From contig JASAND010005539.1 of NCBI GenBank assembly GCA_030248195.1, positions 1 through 64,000 on the forward strand: a DNA stretch of 64,000 nt. The letters run 5' to 3'. Under the pieces are notes generated by a model that was given only the letters and a program-made list of their open reading frames with translations, ran no database searches and had not been told where the DNA came from. The stretch comes from Trissonchulus latispiculum (Eukaryota; Nematoda; Enoplea; Enoplida; Ironidae). Numbering within the stretch: the stretch's first letter is position 1; each line of letters begins with the position of its first letter. Positions 11,001 through 23,000 of this stretch are shown piece after piece. The translations under genes were made by a program, and so were the position numbers.

Positions 11001-14000
11001 AAAACTTCGTGAGGTATGGTAAAAATAAATTCAAAACTTTTGCCATGTAATTGCGTGACTAACTGTGCAAAAATTATGATGAAAACAAAACAATGCGTAT
11101 ATATAGTCAGGTTCCCAAAAAAACCAGTGACAAAGTTCCCACAAAGTCACAGCAGCCACCGTAATTGTTTTTCTGGTGATATTAACGCGGTCTTAGAATG
11201 TTTTACCCTAAAAAACACCATAATAACTTATATTTGGAATCTTTGAGGTGATTTGACTGGCTCAGACAGCCTTAGCCTGGTCCGGACCCAAGTTGGTCCC
11301 TTGAAGTACTGGACTTGGCTAAAAACTGATGTTTACAGCAAAATTCACGCTGGAAACGCGTTTTCCTAGTTATATAACGGTTCTACGCAAAATTTCAGTT
11401 GTTTTGGGAGTGTTTTGGTGATATATATATATATATAGTCCCCAACTTGGCCTAGGTCCCCGGGGGTCCAAGTTGGGGATGTGGACTGTTGTTACAGGTA
11501 AGTCCACATAAATTTTATAGTGTACTTAAAGAAAATACACGTTAGAAGGGTGCCAAATATGCTGTAAACGTCGGCTTATGGCGTTTGGAGCTCAAAGAAA
11601 AGTTATCGGAACTAAACCTCCAGACTCGCCATGTCATGGTGGTCCCCGGTAGTCTAAGTGGGCTGCCGTGCCCAGGCTAGACCCTTGGGCTCCACCAAGT
11701 ACCGTGCAGTATTGGTCGGTTATGGGCTATATATAGGTCATATTAGATTGCCCTGCCTCTTCTCTGCCAGTAGTAAAGGGTGGTTTTTTATTTGGGAACG
11801 CTGGTTTTTTTGGGAATCGTTCCCAAAAAAGCCACTAAAATTTTTTAATTACTCAGGATTGCCAGGGAGGCAGGCTAGGAGCTATAGGTGGGCTTATGTG
11901 TCGGACCGAGCCCTATGCATATGCACCCTATTTGGGCTGTCCCACGTCATCCTGCAAAAGTTTGGAGCAAAAAACTGTCAACTGGTTTTTTTTGGGGAAC
12001 CTGACTGTATACTTTTCCATTGTTGCAAAGGATTATATATAATACTGTTTGCATTATCGTAAGTTATACGCAAATACAATGTATTCTGTATTTGCATGCA
12101 TAATATATACACACGTATACGCACGTGTTTAGTTGCGCCGGGTTTTCTAAACATTGGGGCTGGTTTTTACCCTGCGCCGGGGCCGGGACCGTGTTTTACC
12201 CAGGTGCGCCGAGGCCGGGGCCGGGTTTTACCCACACCCAAAAATTGTATATACCTGACGAGTTTAGTATGTGTGGGAAGTTTCATCCCCGTACCAGTTT
12301 CCGTTAAAAAGTGCCCCAAAAATCGCTTCCGAGAGTGATGTTTTTTCCGGTTTCTGTGCTTGTACGTTTCAAAGGGGCGATAATTTTTCTAAAAACATGC
12401 TAAAAATAGCGCTATTTTAATAGTAATTGCCAAAAACGTTTTTAGTGCAAAAATAGCGCTTAAATAGGCTAAAATTGACTAAAAATCTCCGGCGAAGCCG
12501 GCAAATTTTTGAAAATTTGGCCTTCTGATCGATTTTTTCAGGGCAAATGTTGGAACCAAAAGGGCCACCCACTTTTTTGGTGAGGAAGGGTGTTAATGGG
12601 GGGCCCCCCCACTAGAATAAGCCCAGCTTATGAGTGGACTGGGGTTGTAAAAGAAAGAATGAAGGTAAGCTGCAACGGCGAACCATATGAGCCTGCCCTA
12701 TAACGAGGTTATAGACATATAGACTCCTATAAATAATATGTGTGCAAAAGTAGTTGGAGACACTGCAAAATAAGCGCAAATTATCGTTAAAAAGTTGCGC
12801 CCCGGACCGGTTAGGGCGGCGATGTTTTTTTGCGGTTTTTCCTATTTGATGCATACACTAACATAGGGTCGGATCCTGGGGGGGGCTTGTCCCTGGAAAA
12901 TTTTGAGGGGGCTTGTACCTTGAACCGAAATTTTCGAGGGGGCTTGTACCTTGAACCGAAATTTTCGAGGGTGCTTGTACCATATCCATTAATTGTTACA
13001 TAAATTCGAAATTTTTACTAAATTTGCAGCAAAAATAACAAGATTTAGGAAAAATTTTGAAATTTCTATCGATTTTCCTGAAAAATTCAGAAATTCCGGT
13101 TAAAAATTCCGGCGACCCGGAAATTTTTTGGAATTTTGGTGCGAAAATCTAATTTTCTGCTTAGCCCTTGCCCAAATTTTCCTTACCCCTTGTCCCTGAC
13201 GGCGATAGGGCTTGTACCTTGTCCGGGCTGGGGGGGCGGCTTGGACCCCCCGTGTTAACCTATGATTTGATGGTTGTATTGTGCATAATGTTCGTAGGTC
13301 CATAGTAGGCTTTACTTATCCTCTCAAAACTTTGTTTACCGTGGTTTTCTGGTGCGCCCAGCTCATTCCCTGTGTCCGCTTTGCCGTCTGGCCTGCCCAT
13401 TTGGCTGGGCAGGTTCCACTGTGCCGTTTAGAAAGGTCCGGTCAAGTGGCCAAAATCAAAATTTTTCAAAAGGGGTCAAATTCGGTATCAAATGAAAGCC
13501 CTAAGTGAGCTGAGCAACTTTTGTCACTGCGTACCCGAAGTGGCTGTAGAATGCTGTGGTGGAGTGGGATGGGTACTAGACGATTTTGGGTCGAAAATCA
13601 ACTCTTCAAAAGTGGTCAAATTTCTGTCAGACGAAAGTCATAAGCGAACGGAACAACTTTTGTCATAGAGCCACCCGCCCAAAGTGGCTGTGCCGCATGA
13701 CGTCACGTGCCTATGGAACATTTGTCTTCATGTTTTCAACTGGAATTTAAAGGATATATAGTCAGGGCGGAAAAAACCGAAAAGATGGGGAAAGACACAC
13801 CCACCCAGAGAACTCAAGGTAGCAGATATAGAGACCTGACCTATATACCTAGATACAGTACCACCATGCCCATAAGGTTGGCATGGGCCAAAGCGGCCTA
13901 TTCTGAATTCTGATAGTGTTCCAGAGGTGACCCCTCAAAACTCCTCTAAAACCTCAAATTTTCAATTTTGCTAAGCTTATTTCTATATATATAAGGAAAA

Positions 14001-17000
14001 CTTTACGATCTTTGGCATAGGGGTATATATATATGGGCAGTAGCGTAACCGCAGTCTTGGGGGGGGTTAAATTTTTTTATTTTTTTGCTCAACAATTGGA
14101 TGTACACTATGTACGTTGAAAATTTGTATATAGATATAAGGGATCTCTTTAACTTTATCCCCCCCAAAACTAAAGTTAGTCAACTTGAAAGGCTCTTTGC
14201 AAGAGATCAACAGAATTTAGAGCATGATTTATATATTATAGGGGGGCGCGATAGCGCTCCCCCTATAATATGGGTGTAAAAGGCTCAGCGCGGCCCTTAG
14301 AGACCCGTTCGAGCACCGTGCCAGCTAAATACTCAGCCAAACTAGACAAATTTGGTATCGTTGGAATCAGCACGACGAGTACAACAAATAGCAAAAAAGT
14401 TTTGGTCAAAATTTTCAACTTTGAAAATTTTCGCTTCCGGACAAGTTAGGTCCGTTTGTTTTTTTTCCGTGTAAGTCACGCTTGGGGAAGCCGTTTTAGT
14501 CTAACTCACAAACTGAACGATGTGGACATTTTCAGCCGGTGAAGTTTGGTTTTTCTGAGAGTAGTATTTGTGTTAACGTACCTTTTGGACAATTTTCTGC
14601 TGCCCGGCCCGGCCGGCCACCTGTGCGGCCGGCCAAAGGTGGCCTGACCGCTAAGATGGCCAAAAAAGGCCAATTTTGTGTCACGGCTACAGGGCTCAGG
14701 GAACAAGCTACAGAGACGCGGCTTGTTGCATAAGAAACTTTGGGATAGGTAGCGTGTCATAACGAGGGCGACGATTTTCGATATCTGGCCAGGAAATAGT
14801 CGTTCAGTTTTGGACCATTTAGTGGGACGCATATAAGGGTTATCGGGGTCACTGAAAACGATGAGCATAGTCGCAGCGCTGGGCGGTGCTGCTATCGTGC
14901 TGTAAAGTGATCAGCAACCATAGACGCTGTCTGTAGACTTACTGTAACGTAAAATAGGGTGATAATAGTGTCTGTAGTAAGGGGGAACTGTAGCTATGTT
15001 AGTTGGCGCACTCTCTAGCTTCCACCGTGCTGTATGTGCTGCCCCAAACACAGCACCGTCGATAACAAGTTATTCATTTGTCACTGGCATTTGAAATTCG
15101 GCATACAGATAGCTTAGGACATGACAAACTATTATAGATAGGTTTCGTATACTTATTACGATGTTACTACATGGTTGCGCTGCAGTAGAGTGCTGCAGAA
15201 GTACAGCACGGCCTATAACTAACTACACAAAAGTTGCAATCGTCTGAAATTCTGCAGACTCGTGCAGAATAGCATTGGAAATGATGCCGTATAAGTCTCC
15301 TTTCTTGGCAGTGACGTTTGTGTCTAGTTGCGCTGCAGTAGAGTGCTGCGGAAGTACAGCACGGCCTATAACTAGCTACACAAAAGTTGCAATCGTCTGA
15401 AATTCTGCAGACTCGCGCAGAATAGCATTGGAAATGATGCGGTATAAGTCTCCTTTCTTGGCAGTGACGTTTGCGTCTAGTTGCGCTGCAGTAGAGTGCT
15501 GCGGAAGTACAGCACGGCCTATAACCAGCTACACAAAAGTTGCAATCGTCTGAAATTCTGCAGACACGTGCAGAATAGCTTTACAAATCATGCCGAATAA
15601 GTCTACTACTTTGGCAGTGACGCTTGGTTGCGCTGCAGTAGAGTGCTGCGGAAGTACAGCATGGCTTATAACAAACTACAGATAACTTTCTGCAACTTTC
15701 TAAAATATTCGTATTTGTAGTAGATGAGGGTTTTTCTGCCAAAATCAAGAAAAATGGAGAAATTGGTACTTTTCAAGCTTCTTTGTTCTATGGCTTGGTT
15801 GACTGTTACGTAATTATTGGGGGAATTTTTAAAGTTTCTTTCATAAAGCTTTAGCATTTTGCTTAAGGTTTACTGAGAACCTTAAAAATGAAATAGGACA
15901 AGAATAAAAATGCTCCGATGGAGCATGAAAAATGCAATATGGGTGACACTGGGTTTTAAGCGGACAGAGGACTAGGTTTTAAAACGTTAATATGGGCGGG
16001 GCAGGTTGTAAATACCAGGAGGACTAGGTTAAAGCGCACTAATATGGACCAGCTTCGCTGAACAACCCATATTCGCGGGTACGCATGCTCCACTCCGCAT
16101 TTGACCATTATTGTCTTAAGTTCTAAATTCGTCAGCTTTCCAGGCGAGCTTGCTGATTTTTAAATATTATGCTTTATATATATACTTCAAGCGCTTTACA
16201 CTGAACTGATAGAGCGGGATTTGTGACACCAATTTTTACTACATATGTGGTATTAAGTGTTGGATTATATGCATTAATTAAATTAATTAAATTAAGTTGG
16301 GTTGTAAGTTGTCTTAATTATGTAATTATTAAGTATTACGAATACAACTGTTGCAGATGCATTTTGTGCCGTGCCGGCCGAGTGGTTAAGGCGTTCGACT
16401 TCGGATCCGATAGTCCGAGGTTCGAATCCCCGCTGCCACAAAGCTTTCACAAATCCCCTTGAGCAAGGGACTAAGCACATATCGGTCCGCCGTGAGCTCT
16501 AGCCAACCCAGCTATCCATCCTTAATTGGTCGGTAAATGGGTACCACTATTGTGGGAAGGTAACAGGAGTCCGTGTAGGGCTTAAAGCCTTGAAGGGCCG
16601 GCCCCCCTTCCACGGATGTAGTCATCATTTGAGGTGACACTCCTGGCTCTACGGCTGTGTATCCGGGGATGAGCACCGGCACCCTTTGTCCCTGAAGCAG
16701 GGATGGAGATATTCTCCAGGGGTCACCTTTACCTTTTTTTTTTTTACCAGATGCAGAGCTATGCTCACAAATTGGTAAACTGTTACTGAAGAACTGCCAC
16801 CAGCATCCGTCCGGGCAGTTTCCGCGAATATGGGTTGTTCAGCGAAGCTGGTCCATATTAGTGCGCTTTAACCTAGTCCTCCTGGTATTTACAACCTGCC
16901 CCGCCCATATTAACGTTTTAAAACCTAGTCCTCTGTCCGCTTAAAACCCAGTGTCACCCATATTGCATTTTTCATGCTCCATCGGAGCATTTTTATTCTT

Positions 17001-20000
17001 GTGGTTGGAATCAGTGTTTTTTTTCGCCGACGGCTTATGTGTAACGTTACACACCTCTCCAAAATTTTTTGCTATTTTTCGGAAAAAAGTGTGTAACTAC
17101 CTAAAAAATTTTAATTTACTCGCGTTTTGCTTAACACATGTATATATATAATTTTATTGTTAACGAAATGATTCCGATGTTTTTTAGAAGCCGTTTTTTA
17201 TAAGTAAAATTTAAAAATATTACTTACAGCAGTATATATATTTGGTGAAGTTTCACCAAATAAGATCGACAAAATTAAAAAATTGAGCAGTTACATCGAT
17301 GATTTGCATTTATTAGTTTTGACTTGATAGAACGAAAAAACACCAGTGTACCGAAGGAGCATAATTTTTTGAAAGGCCTTCTGTCGCACAAAACTTTGCA
17401 AGGAACCTGTCAAATTTTGCTTCATAAACTGAAAATTTTTTGGCGAAGCCCCCCAGAAACGATAAATATGTGGAAACAAATGAATGCACATTGGAAAAAG
17501 TTCCGACCATTTGGTAAAATTTGTCCAAAATTTTGGTGCAACGTTACACAGTCGCCAAAATTTTTTTGCTATTTTCCAGAAAAAAGTGTAATTACACGCG
17601 TTTTTGAGCAAAAAACACTGGTTGGAATACGCGAGATGTGCTCTATTTAATGGTGTAAAGCAGTTTGCTGTAGCTTGCACCTATAAAAAGTTAAGCTTAA
17701 AAGACTACCAAATATTACAAAAGGCGGTAACTTTGATAGTTTGTTGAGCTTAACTTTTTGTAGCAGCAAGCTACAGCAAACTGCTTTACACCATTAAATA
17801 GACCACATCTCGAGCACTCCTACGATGTATAAATCATGCTCTAAAGTTCTGTTGGTCTCTTGCAATAAGCCTTTGAAGTTGACCAACTTTTGTTGGGGGG
17901 GATAAAGTTAAAGAGATCCGATATAAGGTTCTTAGCTTAAGGGGGGGGCCACTTTGGTCAAAAATCGATAGTCACGGATTTCGTTCATTTTCACACATAA
18001 TATGCCCCCATATATATGTTCTCAAAAATAACTTAGACTATTAGCGTTCGAAATCAAACTGCGACAGAGTTATTCAGGTTCAAAGCCGGAAAACTTGAAA
18101 ATTCCGGTGATGAGCCCTGCAAGGTCAGGTGGTGACCAAACGCGACCGAAAACAGGGTTAACCGATACACCAAATTAAAGCCTTTACTAAGGTAATATTT
18201 AGGTGCAGACGTGGCTCAAGGCCAGCTATCCAGGCGTTCATAATGCATGCTTGAGTGCTGCACTGACCTAACCTTGCATGACTGCCCAGTATAACTTTAA
18301 CTAGTTTTATCTTGCACAGACAACATTTTAGACCCATGCTTGTATGAGAAAAGTTGCTCCTCTTTCCATTAGCTATCGATGGATAAACACTTTGTCTATA
18401 TTTGGAAAAATTTTAAAATTGACATTTTTCACCTATAAAGATCAAAGGTGCCGCCACAGCAGCTTATTCAATATTGAACATTTGTTTTCGCCACATCATG
18501 TGACAGACATAGATATATTAATTAATCTGCCAAGTTGGTGATTTTTTACCACATAATGAGTGAGAAATTATTAAAAGAATGTGAAAATTATGAAAAGTGG
18601 CCATTTTTAGCAAAGTTTGCTGTTTTTGTGGCAAGTTTTTTGAGCTTACTGTAGATGGTAGAAGCATGCGAGTACTTTCATAAGACGTGGTTTTATGCGT
18701 AGAGTGCAGCTATCTATTGGCCGTTTCTGTAGCGTTTGCCAATCGGTCAGGACAAGCAAAAGATTACCGTAGGTCCTGTTTTTCATGGTCCAAAAATGAC
18801 CGATTTTCCGAAATTCTGACTTTAAAAATTCGCCAAAAATCCAATACTGAACGGAATCCCTTCAGAGGAGATAGGTGCACTCTACAATATGTCCTTAATG
18901 GTTCTGAAAAGGTTTCAGAGTTCTGGCTCTTATACAGCGAAATAATTTGCTGCCCCAATCGTTTTAACCTAACTTTTTCATTTTGCTATGTTTAAGGCAT
19001 GTCGAGGTCACTTTTGAGGGCCTGTACAGAACGATAGAAGCAGTATTTGGCAAAACGCTCTTGTCTTGTTTCGCGGACCCTTGGGGACTACAAAATGTGA
19101 AAATGAGCAAAATCGGAGATGGTCGAAAAATCGGCAAAAAAGGGACCCCCCCTTAAATCTATTGTAGCCGAAAGCGGCATGCTAAAACCCAAAAAGGGGG
19201 TCTGGGGGGCGGAGCCCCCCAGAAGTGTTGAGAAAATTTTTCAATTTTGCCATTAAAACGCTATTGAAACATTGAATTCTTTGCATTGTATATTATCAAT
19301 TCCCAAACCAAATTTTGTAGTTTAATTTGCTGTATATTTTCCACTACTATAGTCTCGTACGAAAACTCAGACTTGATACTCCCATTATGAACAGGGTATT
19401 CCAAACAGCACATTTCCAGTATCCACCGTTTAAGGCAATCATGTTTAGTGCAGTTAATAAAACTACAAAGCTGGCAAAGCTACGTAAAGTAAAGCAAACT
19501 AGTTAAGGCTTAATTATATATTGTATGTGCTAATAATGAAGATCTTAGTACAATTTCTTTGTGTTTATGATAAATTTAAACGCACGCGCGAACGCGCGGG
19601 CTTAAAATTTGTCTTCTGGCCAACTTTTTTCAGGGGGGGCGCGGCCCCCCCCCGTATCTACGCTAGTGTATGTGGGGGCTCTTGCGCAATTCCCCGCCCC
19701 AGCCCTAACTTTTGATTCTTTTGATCAATAACTTTGAAATTTTGTATGGGTGCATACTAGAGGCTGATGAATTAAGAAATTAACAAATTTTAAAACTGAG
19801 TATTGGGCAGGCTCACACGGTTGACCGTTGCAGCTTCTTCTTTTAAAACCCCTCTCCACTCATGTATTTTGCAGGCTCCATCTTGTCTTCTGCTATTGTG
19901 CAACCTGCCTTTCGGGGGCTCATATGTATATATTTTACATGTGATGAAGGAACATTTTTTCTTGTTTATATATATACGTGTACTGTAATGCGTTTAGTTT

Positions 20001-23000
20001 TATTTTTGTTTCATTTGTAATTAATTCTGTTTTGCTGTGTATATGTACATGGAATGAATTCTATCGTGTCCTCATAAAGCCAATATTAAGGGACAAAAGA
20101 TCGACAGACGATATATATTGCGGTCCGGTCCAGTGGCGTTTCCAGGGTGTCCGCCCCCTTTCGAATTTTTTTTGAAATTTTTAGCTATTTTTAAATTTGA
20201 CCATTGTTTCGAAAAACAGGCCTGGACCCCTTCCCTTTTTGAGTCGGACCCCCGCTTTCAATATCCTGGATACGCCCCTGCCGGGTATTTAAAACCCATC
20301 CCCGTTACATCTGACTAAATTAGAAAACTGTCCTGTCATAAAGAATAAAATGTAGGACATAACGAACTAGTTTATAAGACGTGTTATTTATACCTGTTCG
20401 AGCCCAGGGATCTGCTCAGTCTGTCGACACTACTTTGAACCAGCAAATCTGGTTTTACTTTAGGGGTACAACAGTGGGGGTGTACCCCACCGGTGGAGCA
20501 GAAGCATAAAGTGGTCTAAAATCGGGTGTGGGTAAAAACCAGCCCCAGCCTCGCACCAGCCTAAGAAAAACCAGCCCCTTCTCTCGCTGACAACTGTTCA
20601 CTTTAAACTAAAGCCTGGTTTACACTATCAAACTTTCTTTTGATTTTGTCAGTAGGAACAAAATGTCAGAGCAAACATTTTGTATCCAACTTGTAGTTTA
20701 CATTGTCCATCAAACAAGCAAGGAGTTTGCGACTGACAATGCCAGTGTCCAGTCAAATTCATCTTCTGTTGCTTCACACCAGCTCTTTTCAAAATCAAGC
20801 AATATGACTGGTCAGTTTCGTCTGAGATCAGACGGAATTTCCATTTTCGTCCAACAAAAATTTCATTGTCAGAGCTGAGTCAGTTAGTTGTTTACACGCG
20901 AGAATTTCGACTGACTTTTGTTTGAAGAAAATTTTCATCTGACAAAGTCAGAAGAAAGTTTGATAGTGTAAACCCCCCTTAAGGACTTCAATTACGCGTA
21001 TGTGTGTAAACAGTATATAAGTGCATGCGCCGTCCACATGCGTTAATTGTGCCTTATACATATGCAGTCATATAAAAATATATAAGTGTATTGGCCATTA
21101 TATTTATATGAATTTGTACAATCAGGAAGGTCAAAGGAATTTGTCCGTTCAAAGAAATTAAAGAGTTTGAAGTTAGTGATAATGATACCTACAGACACAG
21201 AGGGATCAAGTAAACAATCTCCCCCCAGCCTCAATTGGGGGGGAGATCAGAAAACCCCTACATACAACTTTTCAGCAAAATCGGAGACAAAAAATTTTTT
21301 GTTCCCCTTGGTCCCCCCTTAAGGTGCTGGTAAAATTTTGTTACCAATCAATCAGACATGTGTTGGAATGCACCCACATGAAGTTTTAACCAATTGGGTC
21401 AAGTTTTTAGTGAGACAAAGCGTTGGGGGGGAGATAGTTTACTTGTGAGTTTGGGGGGAAATTGTTTACTTGATCCACACAGAGTATATAATTTTGATCA
21501 AAACATTCTAATGCACAAGATCAAAATTTTGAAAGTTCAATATATTCCTTGGAAATATTTACATAAATGTTTATCATTTCATTTCCTGACATTTTAATTT
21601 GTTAGTTTATACGTTTTATGAACCTTCACTAAAAATTTTAAACTCCAAATGTCACAGTAATTTCCTCCATCCTAACTGGAAATTGGGCACTCTCGAAGAT
21701 TCAACGGATCTATTCAGGATAACCCCCCCCAGGCCCAGATTCCGCAAAACTTCACCAAATGAGCTGAATTTTGGCATGGGCATGTTTTCGACCACCCTTA
21801 GTTCAAATATCGCAAAATTTTTCGATTTCGCGAAATTCGATTTTTTCGATTCGTAAGGTGGAACCAAGAGGAACCGAATAATAAACAGAAATTGAACAGA
21901 CAGAAGAAAGATATTTCTGATCAATTTGTAACTAAAACTTAAACTTTTCAAAATTACTACTTTCATGAAATATATATGTAAGTTAGCCTTAGTTCGTCTT
22001 ACTACTTGCGAATAACATTCAAAACAGAATTAGCTGGAAAAACTAAAAGTATAAAGGGATATGCTAATTTCTAAATTCCCAAACTGTGTTCTTTTATTTA
22101 CATCAGAATGATGTCAAAATTCTTGCAGAAAGCTGATGAGATACTTACAACGATTATGTAATTTCAAACTTTTTAATTTTTATTCTTTAATTTCTTTTGA
22201 TGGAAATTAAGTACTTTGACCTTCCTGATTGTAAAAATTCATATAAATATAATGGCCAATACACTTATATAATATATATATATTTTTATATGACTGCATA
22301 TAAGGCACAATTAACGCATGTGGACGGCACATGCACGGGTTTCTTGCGCAATTCCCCTCCCCAGCCCTAACTTGATTTTTTTGACCAATAACTTTGAAAT
22401 TTTGTATGGGTGCATACTAGAGGCTGATGAATTCAAAAATTCTAAAATTTTAAAATTTTAAAATTTTAAAAAAATTTTAAATGTAAGGGGGGACCAAGGG
22501 AACCGAAAAATTTTTTGAAAAAATTTTTGCTGAAAACGTGCATATAGGGGTTTTCAAGGGTGCTGAGCACGAATCCGAAATCAGTAAAGCTTTTCGTTAG
22601 CTCAGGATAAGCTTACACCTTAAGCTTATAACTAGCTTATTTTAAGCTAACGAAAAGCGTTATCGAAAAACGGATTTCGGATTCGTGCTCAGCACCCCTG
22701 AAAACCCCTGTATGCAGGTTTCCCGCAAAAATTTTTTCAAAAAATTTTTCGGTTCCCCTTGGTCCCCCCTTACCAAAATAAAATATAAAATTTTTTAAAA
22801 TTTTAAAATTTTTTAATTTTCATCATCGTCATCATCATCATCAGAGTTCATCAGCCTCTAGTATGCACCCATACAAAATTTCAAAGTTATTGGTCAAAAA
22901 AATCAGCAGTAAGGGCTGGGGGGAATTGCGCAAGAGACCCGCATGCACTTATATACTGTCTCCACACATACGCGTAATTATGTGTTAAAGTCCTTAGTTT

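Noticed and set aside
15175..15690. CRISPR array
   Set aside because: The repeats are 153-bp head-to-tail satellite units without unique spacers, and the DNA is eukaryotic.
16370..16440. tRNA gene (Arg-TCG or Ser-like)
   Set aside because: A and B boxes are good but the acceptor stem does not pair, the anticodon and T stems have mismatches, and the sequence continues into a SINE body with target duplication.
21599..21966. Possible protein fragments on both strands
   Set aside because: They fall inside a repeat that recurs inverted near 50222-50310 and show no domain.
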